From Micropterus salmoides (taxonomy: Eukaryota; Chordata; Actinopteri; Centrarchiformes; Centrarchidae): 64,000 nucleotides of DNA. Below are positions 32,698 through 44,636 of this stretch, piece after piece (within the stretch, counting starts at the first letter, position 1; each line of letters starts with the position of its first letter). Made by a program: the position numbers and the translations under genes. The notes under the pieces were generated by a model. That model had not been told where the DNA came from. It was given only the letters and a program-made list of their open reading frames with translations, and made no database searches. The DNA lies in NCBI RefSeq assembly GCF_014851395.1, contig NW_024041039.1, positions 2,800,360-2,864,359 of the forward strand, given 5' to 3'.

Positions 32698-32946
32698 AAC
32701 TTTGATTTGCTTAATATTCAATCGCACATTTTCTTGTTCTATTTTTATTTATCAAATGAAAGCATACAATATGAAATAATATGCATTAAATTATTGTATT
32801 TATTAAGTACTTATTCAAGAAAACTAGGAATCGGGCTTCCGATAGCCAATAGTTCCTCATATTCCATGGCCAAGCACAACAGCATGAAGTCGTCCTGGCT
32901 GATATTCATGCTCAACTGTTTGTGTTTGTGTTTCTAAGTACATAAA
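32698..32946. other. No feature; AT-rich spacer
   Basis: AT-rich sequence between the SINE and the next Tc1 relic. Confidence 0.5.
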
Positions 32947-34215
32947 CAGTCGCAGGAAAAAGTATGTGAATCCTCGATGTCACAATAATAGACAAACAGT
33001 CTGCTTAAACTAATAGTACTCAAACAATTATATCTATTTTCATGTTTTTATTGAACACACTGTGTAAACAGGGTGGAAAAAGTATATGAACTCTTGGATT
33101 TAATAACTGGTTTACCCTCCTTTGGCAACACTAACCTCAACCAAATGTTTCCTGTAGTTGCAGATCAGACCTGAACAACGGTCAGGAGGAATTTTGGACC
33201 GTTCCTCTTTACAAAACTGTTTCAATTCAGCATTATTCTTGGGATGTCTGGTGTGAATTGCTCTCTTGAAGTCACGCTACAGCATCTTAATTGGGCTAAC
33301 GTCAGGACTCTGGCTGGGCCTCTCCAGAAGGCGTATTTTTTCTGCTGAAGCCATTCTGTTGTTGCCACTTTTGTGCTTTGGGTCGTTGTCCTGTTGCATC
33401 GCCCATCTTCTGTTGAGCTTCAGTTGGCAGACAGACATTCTCCTGCTAAATTTCTTAAAAACTTTGGAATTAATTTTTCCGTCCATGATAGCAACCCTTC
33501 CAGGAACTTAGGCAGTGAAGCAGCTCCAAACCATGATGCCCCCTCCACCATACTTCACATTTGGGTTGAGGTTTTGATGTTGGTGTGCTGTGCCTTTTTT
33601 CCTCTACACATAGGGTTGTGTTCCTTCTAAACAACTCAACTTTGGTTTAATCTGTCCACAGAATATTTTGCCGGTAGTGCTGTGGAACATCTAGGTGGTC
33701 TTTTGCAAACTTCAGACGTGCAGCAATGTTTTTTTGTTTTTTTTTTTGGACAGCAGTAGCTTCCTCAGTGGTGTCCTCCTATGGACATTCTTGTTCAGTC
33801 TTACTGTGGACTGATGAACATCAAGGCTTTTGGAGATACTTTTGAAAACCTTTCCAGCTTCAACAATTCTTAATCTTAGGTCTTCTGGGAGTTATTTTGT
33901 TCATGGTTTACATCAGTTAATGTTTCATGAGAAGAGCAAAATTAAAATTGGTGTTTGTGTTTTTATAGGGCAGGGCAGCGCAAACAAACGCCTCCAATCT
34001 TGTCTTATTGATTGGACTGCAGGTTGGCTGACATTTGATTCCAATTAGCTCTTGGAGAAGTCACTAGCCTAGGGATTGACATACTTTTTTTGTTTACACA
34101 GTGTGTTCAATAAAAACATAAAAAAGTTTAAGCTGACTGTGTTTGTCTACTGTTGTGACTTAGGTGAAGATCAGATAAAATTTTAAGACCAATTTAAGCA
34201 GAAATTAAAAAAGTT
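32947..34215 (-). mobile_element. Tc1-like transposon relic (minus strand)
   Basis: The left terminus CAGTCGCAGGAAAAAGTATG and the internal 'gggtggaaaaagtatatg' (inverted in 'catactttttttgtttacac' near 34080) are the outer and inner repeats of an IR/DR-type Tc1. Transposase sequence fills 33190-33905 on the minus strand. The right terminus is decayed near 34215. Part of the DNA-binding region is deleted. Confidence 0.8.
33190..33905 (-). pseudogene. Tc1-like transposase (multiple breaks)
   Basis: The frame 33277-33486 encodes RRWAMQQDNDPKHKSG, with the second catalytic Asp, and LERPSQSPDVSPIKML, where NPIE of the family is SPIK, so the catalytic Glu is changed to Lys. Further right the minus strand encodes VEGASWFGAASLPKFLEG. 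The N-terminal region near 33790-33900 survives only as fragments. Stops and frameshifts are frequent. Confidence 0.85.
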
Positions 34216-34224
34216 AATTGTGAA

Positions 34225-34575
34225 CAGATTCTTCTGTGCTTTTTTACAACATTTTTGATTGTCAGGTGGTCACGCCTCAAAAGTTGAGCTATTTGAAGAG
34301 TGTTGTATCTGTCTGAAAGGCATTTCACAATTTTTTACTTCTCAGTGTCAGTTAAATATTTTTTTGGCGCATTTTTCCTGAGGAAAAGCAGCTGCCGTAT
34401 AACTATGCACACCCTGATATAGGGCGTTGCTTGGGCCACACCCTCCCTCATTACACGCTTCATCTAATATGTTTAAATCCAATAAAAAATCAACTTCATA
34501 CAGCTTGGACTGGAGATAAAAATATAAAGAAAAATTATACTATGGTCAAATACAAAATGTGGAACGAGATCATAG
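34225..34575. mobile_element. Decayed non-autonomous DNA element
   Basis: 'aactatgcacaccctgatat', 'ccacaccctccctcattaca' and 'catacagcttggactgg' form a motif series I associate with a fish element whose family form has 'taataattatgcacac'. Ends are not identifiable here. Confidence 0.45.
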
Positions 34576-35828
34576 GTACTTTTCAAATTGATCTGAAAGA
34601 TCCACATTCCCATTAAAACACCCAGATACAAACACTAAGAGCTACAATCAATGTAAGCATCTTTGTTCAGCACTCCTTTTCCATATTTACCATCGCGGCG
34701 AGGGGTTACAGTCGTTAACGGTAACATCAAATTTTTAACTAGGGTTATTGGTTCCATTTGAAGGGATACGTCCAATCAAAGTTAGGAGGTTAACAAATAA
34801 ATCAGAGACCAAGACCGGTCTTGAGTACTACAACACTAGACTGAACCTACAGTAAACAAACTAAACAATTTTTTAGGATGGTTTCAAACAGATAATAAGA
34901 GAGAAAACTAAAAGTTGTCAGTGGGCCATAAAGAAGTTTGGAAATGGACCAGTCACAGTCAGCATCTGTAGACCAGAATGTCAACAACTGAAGCACGCGT
35001 GGGAGATGCAGCATATTTTGATATTTCTATGGAGTCTGTATTAATCTGATGATTACCCTTGTGAAAACCTGCCAACACAAACTGCTGCAGCCAATGGACT
35101 CCAGCACAGACTTAAATCAAAACCACTGGTTCTCTTGGTCGCTGATCCTCATTGAAAGAGAAGGACAACTCAGTGTGACAGAGACTTACTAGTGATTAAT
35201 ACTCTGAGGTGTGCTTCTTTCTTCCTCTTTTGAACATTACTGTCAGCAAGCTAAGCCCTCTTCCCTGATTAAACACGCCACCTTCGCCGAGCCTACCTGT
35301 GCTTGTCTGGGCAAAAAGCAGGCGAGCACGTTGAGACAGAGAGTGTTACAGTGATGGGTGAAATACCTTGGCACAGAATAAACATCTTTTACACATAGCC
35401 CCAGGCGTCCATGCACTGTTTGAGTGACTCAACAAGAAAACCTGCATGAGTGGGCGATTTGGCTTTTTTCTCCTTGTCTTTGATGGAAAGACAGGCTGAT
35501 GGCGGCACGCCCCTATCTGGTTAAGGTTTCCGTAGCAACTTCCCTTAAAGATTCTGCGAGAATTGAGTCGCCACAGAAGAGAAGAAAAGAACAGTGTTTT
35601 AAATGCTTTGACCTTTCGTTTGCCTTGACATAGGCTTTAGCTTTATAAAAGGTCACATAATCCTGTAATTCATTCTCAAGGTGTTATCTTTTCTAAATGA
35701 TGAATGGCAAATGCCTGCAGCATTTGAGAATGTTCACGTGAAGCCAGAGACATTTTGTCCTTTTTCAAGATGTTTTCATCTGTGAAAAGTCAAAGGATTA
35801 TCTAATGGTAAAGATAACTGAAAATTAT
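34576..35828. other. No gene seen; one dispersed repeat copy
   Basis: 34968-35085 resembles 31160-31300 (shared CAACAACT, 'gtgggagatg' and 'ctgccaacacaaac'). The rest looks unique. Confidence 0.4.
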
Positions 35829-36240
35829 GGCTGGGCACGCATTATTATCGCATTAGCATTAATTAATTAACGCTGACATTTATTTTATTGCACGTTAATG
35901 CAGTTTTTTAAATTATTATTATTAATATTGAAAGTCCGTTGCTCACTGGCTCTGAATACACATCCAGTCAAACCATGGGTCACAGGAGGGGTGGGATGCT
36001 GATCAACCCAAACAAGCAGCGGAAGGAGGCTTCGGCAGACTACGCTGGATGCAGCGTGTGGGAGAAAACGGTAGGTGCTCTATGGATGGTAACCATGGCA
36101 ACGGCTTCTGTGCGCTACACAGCTGTAGTGCATTTAAGTTAAGTAAAAATTATAGGCTACATAACTTTTTACCCATTTATTCTACTTTTTTTCTCCACAC
36201 TATTGGTTTTCAATTTACTATTTCATTTGAATAAAGTGGT
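35829..36240. mobile_element. Probable hAT-type element fragment
   Basis: It opens with 'ggctgggcacgcattatt' and 'cgcattagcattaattaatt', then 'ctctgaatacacatccagtc' and 'gatcaacccaaacaagcagc', a series I know from a fish DNA-transposon repeat. The open frame 35939-36142 belongs to it and is not a host gene. Right boundary uncertain. Confidence 0.45.
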
Positions 36241-37864
36241 GTAATCTCAGCTCAGCTCTTGAAAAATACCAGTTTATTGAAAGTATTATGCCAAACATCT
36301 AATTATCTGTTGGCAGATCTTTACACTTTGGGTTAAGACAAAGACTCACTTTCATGCTGAGATGGCCATGCTTTGCAATGAAATGTCAATAAATCAACTT
36401 AATTGTGCTAACCTGGTGTAATTACTTTAAACAAATAAAACCATGGTTGAGATGGCTAGTAGCCTTTATCACATACCTGTGGTATTAGTGATGGTGTTTC
36501 TCAAAATTAAAAACACATTCCTTATAAACCCTGTTGTTCAGTTATGCTCCTCATCATTTGTTCTCTTTGTTTTCACAGAAGGAAGGAAAGAAGAAGATAT
36601 TGTGGAATCATTTGACCATCAGCCATTTGCTTTTATCTATTCTGCCAATGACAGAGATTAGAAAAAAGTAGTTTTTTTTATAGATCTGTTCACACTGACA
36701 AAACAGCGCCCTCCTTCTATATTTATAATTTTTTTTTGTCATTTAGCAATCGACAATATTTCTCACAATATCCAATCCAGTGCCATAGAGTTTAAATTGT
36801 GGTAAAGACGCCATAAAGGGTTTTGTTAGTTTAATTATACTTTCACAGTAAATTTGGTGGTGATATATTGCAGTTGAAAAGCTAAACATCACACTTTCAG
36901 TACCACCATTGTTTCTGTCTCCTTGTCATTCAGTCCAGAGCAGAGGTTCCCAGAGGAAGAGCATTTTTGTCTGAGAATAAATGAAGTCTATCGTGTGGTT
37001 CAGAGAAAAAGTTCCCACCTTTGTGATGTCGGGATTCACAGGCCTCTCTCTGCCTCGGCTGCTCTGTAATGGCCTCCTCCACTCTTGTTCTCACATGTTC
37101 TCTCTGGTTTGGCTCAGAAAATGAATGGGCAATTCCTTCGACGTAAAGTGAAGAGTGGTGTGTCTGCTTTTTCCGGTGGTTTGCTCGGTAATCATCACCT
37201 CTCAGTTTCGGAAGATTTGCTAAGCGTCGTGTTTGAAAACCACTTACTGCATCATTTGTTCATACTCTGTCAGTTTAAATCTAGTAAAGATGGAGAGCCG
37301 GCGCAGAGCCACGGGGAGAGTGTGTGTGTGTGTGTGTGTGTCTGTTTGTCATATCATGTCAGAAAGCTTGTGTGCTCTGTCATCTATATGAGGAGTATGT
37401 TCCACCAACTCTGAGTCTGTAACATGTTCATGCACACTACATATGAGTGCTGAAGTATTATTTTAGAGGTTGTTCTTATGACATCCAGATTATTACACAG
37501 TAACTCAGATTGGAAAGGCCATAAGTGTGTGTGTGCCCCTGTACTGTACTCCCATCCCTGTGGGGACCTGTTTAAAATATGACCTTAAGAGTGAGGTCAT
37601 TTTGAAACGAAGGGAAGAATGTAGGGGCTTATTGGGGCTTATAAATTAGCACTTTTAAATGAAGTGAAGATGAATAACTTTGTAAAAACCTTTCAGAATT
37701 TCTTTTTAATGATTTATTTATTCCATGTTGTTCGGATTTAGTTAGATATGTAGGATTTATATAAAACTGTATGTGTGTTTTTTTTATATTTAAAGTGGTG
37801 CCGTTTGAGGGCTACTCTAACCTTGGAGTAAGGGGCTGGGAATGCGTTATTCAACTACTGAATA
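36241..37864. other. No gene seen; (TG)10 at 37321-37340
   Basis: No supportable gene. Microsatellite (TG)10 at 37321-37340. 37530-37610 contains a 'tgtggggacctg' fragment of the repeat at 28464-28742. Confidence 0.45.
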
Positions 37865-38853
37865 GGGGAGAGCGGGGTGATTTGAGCCTGTGGGGAAGTG
37901 GAGCCACCCCTTGTTTCTCGACAATCAAAGACAAAATTGGTTATATGAATTCACATTTTTGAAGAGTTAATAATTGTCCTCACCCTGTGATGGAGCGAGG
38001 CCCATGCAATAAGCATGAGCACATTTAAGATCAAAAACAGTTTTTTTGCCATTGCTCGTTTCACAACCATCAGAGCCCCACACCAACAAAAACTGGTTTT
38101 GACCAAGGGTCCATATGTGACCCCCTGGGATGAGAACGGGTTGCCAAGTGATTTTTGTTCAGGGAGTCCTGAGTCTTGTGTCTGAACAATTACCGATAGA
38201 TTTGAAAAAATCTTATCCATGTGTTAGTGCTTTAGGAAGTTACAATATGAGGCTATAATGTTAGCATGACATTACTCTTAAACTGCTGGATGGGAGGGAT
38301 GGGGCCAAAAGACCTGGGGGGATGTTGAGTCAACTATTTTGCAGTAATTTCACATTGCATTGCAAGGATCACCGGAATGATGTTGCGTTATGCATTTTAG
38401 ACCAGAAACCATCATGTCATGCTTCTATAAATTAAGACGGACAGGCTTCAGACAGAGTAGTGGGAGAGGTACAGAATGGGAAGTCCATTGATCAGGTGGT
38501 ACGAGACATGACGACAAACAGGATGTGAAACAACTAGGAGACATATAGCTGCAATGTTTCACTACTAAATGCAATTGAATGTTGGGAGCTGGCATTTGAG
38601 TTTGCATGATAAAATGCCATTGATATCACCGACCCCCATGTGGTTCAACCTATCCTCTCCCTTGGCTCAACTTACCCCTCATATGGGGCAAGTTGAGCCA
38701 AGAAAACAGTTTAGTTTAGAGCCAAATTGATTATTCCCAGGGAAGCACCACATCCTAAAATATATGTACATATTTTAGTTGGAGACCTTACTGTCATGTC
38801 CTCACTTTAAAGACACCTCAAGTAAAAACTGGCTCAACTCACCCGCTCTCCCC
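37865..38853. mobile_element. TA-flanked MITE with GGGGAGAGCGGG termini
   Basis: Left end GGGGAGAGCGGGGTGATTTG and the reverse complement of the right end GGGGAGAGCGGGTGAGTTG form a 23-bp near-perfect TIR. TA flanks both sides (37863-37864 and 38854-38855), as in Tc1/mariner-type insertions. The interior holds a further near-perfect palindrome of TIR-like sequence (38662-38701) and a foreign fragment at 38048-38143 shared with 42062-42215. No transposase. Confidence 0.75.
38048..38143 (-). repeat. Fragment of a dispersed repeat inside the MITE
   Basis: On the minus strand it reads 'ggcaacccgttctcatccca' then 'gggggtcacatatggaccct', matching 42062-42215 on the plus strand but lacking about 45 bp of its middle. 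Confidence 0.65.
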
Positions 38854-38855
38854 TA

Positions 38856-41478
38856 CAAATATATTGTGTGCACAGAGTAATCTATAGGTGAACTGGAGAC
38901 ATTCATACCTGGCCTGTACATACTTTCTTGTGAAGTCTGTTTTACCGCAGCATTGGCAGCAAATATGGAACAATAACTTAACATGAGGTACCGTGACTTC
39001 CTAAAAAATGTTTTTTACATTTTTAGCCAAAATGTTTGTCATAACAAGGTTGAGTGATTTCTACAATACATTTTAGAGTTCTAGCACATACTTTACTGTG
39101 TGGTATAAAAATATATACATATAGAAAAGTGCCACAAGTCTTGTAAGTGTACAAATATAACATTATAGACGTGACTTGCAAAGGTCAGAGGTCAGCGCAC
39201 ATCATTGTGCCTGTACATAATGTAAAACAAACAAGCATATATAGTAGAAAGTGAGGAGTCTGTATTTTAGATACATAGTACACTGCTCGTAGAGACTGGA
39301 GACAGGCTCTTTCATTCCAAGTTAGATGGTTCAAGTTCAAGTTCAAGTTTAACCTCTGGCCTCACAACTGTAAAACTTAAAGAAAAATGTGCAAGTTTAT
39401 AACCAGAAGGTTTCACTTGAACATGAACTAAAACAGGGAAATATCTATGTTAAACAAGTTGTGACACACAAAGTGGAAAACTGGGAAACAACCTACATGT
39501 TTATGATTAATATGTTCTTATATCATGTATTTCTTTGTCATAAATGACTGTCACAACCTACATCTAGTAAATAAACACATCTTGGCTGCTAATGAGAATG
39601 AAATAGGGGCTTTTGGCTGGCCTTTTTTACATCCTGCAGTGTTGTCCTGTTATCCTGCAAGTTTTTTCATTGGTCCTGTATATTTTATGTGTATACCACT
39701 TACTGATGAATACTGTAATGTACCATGAAACAAGTGACCGTGGATTTTAGGATACAAAATGGAGTGGGCAACAGAAGGCAGTATTGCTCAGTCACATTTT
39801 AAGCAGTCTTTGAAATGAGACAGATCTTGTTGACTAATTAATGCGTATTTGGAATTGAAATGTGGACTTTGAAGTGTGTGGTTTCGAAATGGGACACACC
39901 TTTTGGCACACTGCCGCCACCACTCAAAAGATAGCAAATTAGAGTACGGATGACACCGAAATTACTACTAAGGAGTTAATTTATCACCCTGCTATGTTCT
40001 GGAACAGAAAGGGAATGTGACGCAGGCTGCTTGTCGCCAGCACCAAACTCCGTCAGGTACAGGAAGGTGGGGAGCTTATAAGCAATAAGTGGTTAGATTT
40101 GATTCCAAAACAAAGTAATTAGTTTTTGAACACCATCTCTGCAATGCCCTGCAGATAAACTGAGAGGCAGGAAAAACTCGTAGAAAACCGTTCACCCTTT
40201 GTGAAATGTTTTTTTTTTTACAGCCTGCCAAGAAAACAGCTCCAGACTGTCTGTGGGAGCAGACTGAAGACTAATGCTAGACACTGGCATTCCCATCGCT
40301 CACAAACACGCACTTCATGCATCCACAGGTGGACACGTGAACCCTAACACATGTATCAACCCCACCGGTCTACACCACACGGCATCACTGCCTCGCATGC
40401 AGACACAAACACACATGTATACACAGCTCACTGTCATTACAGCGCCCACTCGCACTCACACACACCCTTTCCTCCTTCTCATTATCAGTGCTCGTCGGCA
40501 CCAAACGCCAGGTAAGAGAAGACCAAAACCAAACCTCATTTCTATCTGAAGCTAATACAATAACTACTACGTACGTCCTCTGTCTCTCTAAGTCTCTGTT
40601 CTGACCTCAGCAGAGTCTAACCACATACTGACTCCTCCCTGCATGTCAGCTGCAGAAGGTGTAGTGCTCGTCTTTTTACTAATTTCTAGTATTCCTATTT
40701 TTTTCTCATACCATTGTACTTATAACACCTTATAACAGGGTCTAGCAGGACATGCAACATGAGTCATCAGACCATCAGACTTATTATATTTTTATAAAGC
40801 TAACCGTTTCACCAAATCATTGATGACATTTTTGGGATGAGAACGCACTACAAGAAACATACAGTGCCCAAATGAACAGTCAGACCACATTATTGTCTCC
40901 ACCGAGCCAGGAAAATTATTTTGATTTAAGTAGCTCACCTGCAGTAAGTAATGTTTAAGGCTAAAGTACTTTAAGTTTCACTTTAGGCCATGAGCTTCTA
41001 CAGTTAGAAAGAGTAATATTGTGCAATTCTGTATTTAGGTTGTAACTTTCCGTCATCACCCTGCGCATGTGCATGTGGGTCCTGAGAGAAGAGGGACATA
41101 AAGTGTGAGAGACTAAAAATATTAATTCCAGGACTGCTGATAATCACAAAGTTAAAAATGTATTTATGTAGTTGTCGGATAACCGCCATCTATGCCGTTA
41201 CGGGATTTCCCCGTAGAGTTGTATTGCGGATGTGATTGAGTGGCATGTCTCTGCTCGGAGTCAGCTCTGAGATGGACTGTCAGCCTGTTGAAAATGTTTA
41301 GGTCACTGCATGCTGAGAGAAGCTCTGTGACCCTAAAAAGGGATTCAAACACGTCAAGATGTCTCACAATGAGTCATTTTTAATGTTTTGTCCATTTACT
41401 TGCTGTTGTGGAGCTTTGGATTAAATCACAGGATCATCCTCAGCAAATGGAGATTGCTTAGTTGTCATGGCAACAGTT
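38856..41478. other. No gene seen; short TTCAAG repeat
   Basis: A short (TTCAAG)n repeat lies at about 39330-39348. 40224-40511 shows strong splice-like borders but no continuous frame (see findings). The region 40260-40470 is CA-rich. Confidence 0.4.
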
Positions 41479-41770
41479 GGGCGGCACGGTGGTCCAGTGG
41501 ATAGCACTGCAAGAGCAAGAATATCCCGGGTTCAAGGTTCAAACCCCGGTCACCCCGGCCTTTCATGCGTGTCTGCATGGGTGTGCTCCGGTTTCCCCCG
41601 CCATCAAAAACATGTCAGGTTCTTCAGCCAGTGCCTTTGACCAGTGACTGATAAAACTCTGGAGTTGGTCCCCGGGCGCTGCACAGCGGCTTCCCACTGC
41701 TCCCTTGAGTGATGGGCTAAATGCGGAAAATATATTTCGCTATGTGTATGTGACAATAAAGTACCTTTGG
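41479..41770 (+). mobile_element. tRNA-derived SINE
   Basis: Head GGGCGGCACGGTGGTCCAGT, B box GGTTCAAACCC near 41539, body 'ggtttcccccgccatcaaaa', 'cactgctcccttgagtgatg' and tail 'gtgacaataaagtacctttg'. It matches 15066-15299. A CCGGGTTCAA/GGTTCAA partial duplication sits in the B-box region. Confidence 0.85.
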
Positions 41771-42061
41771 ATCTGACAATGTTCACATTTTCACTGGACC
41801 ACATTGGCCTAAAACCTGCGGCTTAAATTCATCCTTTCAAACTTTAACACTGACCTTTAGATCTCCTCCCGCTAGCTTTCTGTTCTACTCGTTCTTTTCC
41901 ACAATATGGTTTCTTCCCTTGGTCTCACTGAAAAACCTTGAAATCAAAACCTGAAAAACAAATGTTCCCAGAGTTTTCTGTCCACAAGATCAGTGCGATT
42001 TCCAACTGAGATACAACAATTGTTTTGTTAGCTACCAACAAGACAGCTGCCACGTGTGGCT

Positions 42062-42215
42062 GCAACCCGTTCTCATCCCAGGGGGTCACTTATGGACCCT
42101 TGGTCAACACCCCCAGTGTCGCTTTTTAATGCCCTGTATACTTTTTAGCGTCATTTTTGTTGGTGTGGGGCTCCGATGGTTGTGAAATGAGCAATTTGGT
42201 TAAATTTAGGAAAAT
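42062..42215 (+). repeat. Dispersed repeat (CAACCCGTTCTCATCCCAGG)
   Basis: Begins CAACCCGTTCTCATCCCAGG and runs to 'gatggttgtgaaatgagc'. A shorter reverse copy lies in the MITE at 38048-38143. Known to me as a common fish repeat of unclear class. Confidence 0.6.
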
Positions 42216-43672
42216 AGTATGGTTTGATGAAGCGTAGCAATTTGACACTGTAGGAATGAGAACAGGCTTGTCTTAGCTATGTGCATACTATCGAAACCTG
42301 ATCAGAAACATTGTTGTTGAAGTCTAACAAAATGATCATTGTTTTATTGTGGTTAACTTGGAAAAGAATTTTAGCAAGTCTGGCTGAAGCTAATGGAACA
42401 CAGGCTTAAATAACTTAAGCTTTGAATTAGAAAAAGCTTTTTCAGCTAATGGATTTATCAAATTGTAAAATGAAAATGTTCTCTTTGAAGAAATGTATAT
42501 ATTAAAAAAATAATTTCTCATGTCATTCAAGAGGTGAAGACTTTTCTGAGACAAAATTACACATTCTTCAAAAGTAATAAACTCCAGCTACCAGGACACA
42601 TCTAGTACTTGTTGCTGCGTGTCACTTTCAACACTGTGAAATTAGAGGAAGATTAGATGTTTGGATCGGTGGTTTTGATGCCTCAGAAATATTCAAAAGC
42701 GCTTTTGGTTTTAAAGCTCCTTGTAACATCACATAACTAATGGCATTGTAAACTAAAAAGATTTGTTGCAGCATTTTGTACATGTTGTTGAGACAAATTG
42801 GCTGAGCAGGGGAATATGGTTATGGGTTTATGGTGATTTTAATTTGCTAAAATGAGTATAAAATGCTATGTTTGATTGATCAGCAGAATGAGGGTCAACC
42901 TTTTAATCTCACTTTATGTAAATATGATGATGATATGTGAGTTTGATTTGTGGTGTGGCTCTCTGCCTTGTGCTGAAATCAAAGGGCTGTTTGATTTAAG
43001 GTGTGTCTTAATAACTATGATACACACACACCAGTATGGCGAAACATTTTAATTTATTTTATGCAGGGAGAAGCAGAGAACCAAACCACCCACTTTAAAA
43101 TTAACACCTGAGGGCTCATTTTTTCCCAGACTCTGGCTGATTATGTTCAGACACATAGTGAAACTACTAATTTTGAGCATGTGTCGGATGGAGTGCATGC
43201 AAGAGCTGATGTAGAGCAAAGGTAGCTACACTGGCGGGGGGGGGGGGGTGAGGCATGCGACCTCTGCTCTGACAGATATAGCAATTGTGAGTCGCTAAAT
43301 GAATAAATGTAATTTCCTTCAACTTTATTGTATATTAATATATATTTCCCAGTTGTGTCAAAAGGCTTTGCTGTCCGGTTTTGGACCAGAGTCCGCCAGT
43401 TGGTGACCACTGAGTTACAGTGTTGAACAGTGAAATATTTGATCTGTTGGTGAGAGATGAAAAGTTGAGATATTGGGATTCCATAGAAACTGAGCCAATG
43501 GTGCCAAAAGTCAAAAGTGTCGTTAGTGTTGCTAAAAAATGCCTCAAAGCTAGCTGGTCATCCTTTCCCAGCTTGACATTCTAGCGTCCTGCTCACTAAC
43601 CGTCTCAGCCAGCAAGTTGATTATTTGTCAAGAGTTCTGTCTTTGCCAGTTGTTTTGCCAGTGTTAGCTATC
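42216..43672. other. No gene seen; poly(G) run
   Basis: A run of 13 G lies at 43236-43248. Nothing else supportable. Confidence 0.45.
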
Positions 43673-43734
43673 GACATTTACATTTATTCATTTAGCTGAC
43701 GCTTTTATCCGAAGCGACTTACAACTGCTATATA
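43673..43734 (-). mobile_element. SINE 3' tail, separated from its head by a Tc1 insertion
   Basis: 'tcatttagctgacgctttta' and 'ccgaagcgacttacaa' are the reverse complement of the 3' tail of the tRNA-SINE family seen at 19497. Its head lies on the other side of the Tc1 copy, at 44518-44636. Confidence 0.8.
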
Positions 43735-44520
43735 CACTCACCTAAAGGATTATTAGGAACACCTGTTCAATTTCTCATTAATGCAATTATCTAATCAACC
43801 AATCACATGGCAGTTGCTTCAATGCATTTAGGGGTGTGGTCCTGGTCAAGACAATCTCCTGAACTCCAAACTGAATGTCAAAATGGGAAAGAAAGGTGAT
43901 TTAAGCAGTTTTGAGCGTGGCATGGTTGTTGGTGCCAGACGGGCCGGTCTGAGTATTTCACTATCTGCTCAGTTACTGGGATTTTCACGCACAACCATTT
44001 CTAGGGTTTACAAAGAACGGTGTGAAAAGGGAAAAACATCCAGTATGCGGCAGTCCTGTGGGCGAAAATGCCTCGTTGATGCTAGAGGTTAGAGGAGAAT
44101 GGGCCGACTGATTCAAGCTGATAGAAGAGCAACTTTGACTGAAATAACCACTCGTTACAACCGAGGTTTGCAGCAAAGCATTTGTGAAGCCGCAACACGC
44201 ACAACCTTGAGGCGGATGGGCTACAACAGCAGAAGACCCCACCGGGTACAACTCATCTCCACTACAAATAGGAAAAAGAGGCTACAATTTGCAAGAGCTC
44301 ACCAAAATTGGACAGTTGAAGACTGGAAAAATGTTGCCTGGTCTGATGAGTCTCGATTTCTGTTGAGACATTCAGATGGTAGAGTCAGAATTTGGCGTAA
44401 ACAGAATGAGAACATGGATCCATCATGCCTTGTTACCACTGTGCAGGCTGCTGGTGGTGGTGTAATGGTGTGGGGGATGTTTTCTTGGCACACTTTAGGC
44501 CCCTTAGTGCCAATTGGGCA
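43735..44520 (+). mobile_element. Tc1-like transposon, 3' half deleted
   Basis: Begins CACTCACCTAAAGGATTATT after TA (43733-43734), the terminus of a well-known fish Tc1 subfamily. The transposase starts at 43883. Tc1 sequence ends abruptly after 'gtgccaattgggca' and continues straight into SINE sequence 'acgaggggttaagtgtc'. The right half of the transposon, its right terminus and about 30 bp of SINE are missing. The base triplet GCA is shared by both partners at the joint. Confidence 0.9.
43883..44517 (+). pseudogene. Tc1-like transposase, N-terminal two-thirds, one nonsense codon
   Basis: Starts MGKKGDLSSFERGMVVG. Residues about 10-65 form the first helix-turn-helix (ISLSAQLLGFSRTTISRVYK). 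A TAG at 44090-44092 sits where the family has Gln (CAG), a single C-to-T change. The frame otherwise continues through the second DNA-binding part, the WSDESRF motif with the first catalytic Asp, and GGGVMVWGMFSWHTLGPL. The deletion removes the second Asp and the Glu. Apart from this one stop the remaining frame is uninterrupted, which suggests a fairly young copy. Confidence 0.9.
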
Positions 44521-44636
44521 ACGAGGGGTTAAGTGTCTTGCTCAGGGACACATTGATGGATGTGTCACAGTCATCAAACTCGGGTTCCTCATACCAAAGG
44601 GAGTGTCTTCTTCACTGCGCCATCGTCACCCCATCT
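44518..44636 (-). mobile_element. SINE head, partner of 43673-43734
   Basis: On the minus strand: 'ggtgacgatggcgcagtg' (A box region), then 'ccctttggtatgaggaaccc', a degenerate B box GAGTTTGATG and 'gacacatccatcaatgtgtc'. Same family as 19497-19622. Confidence 0.8.

Noticed and set aside
36565..36661. Terminal exon after TTTTCACAG encoding EGRKEEDIVESFDHQ
   Set aside because: Lies just downstream of a hAT-type repeat fragment, no partner exon, no recognisable domain; not strong enough to list.
41479..41560. Functional tRNA genes at the SINE heads (15066, 19497, 41479, 56483)
   Set aside because: A and B boxes are present but no cloverleaf with proper acceptor stem can be drawn, and each continues into a SINE body.
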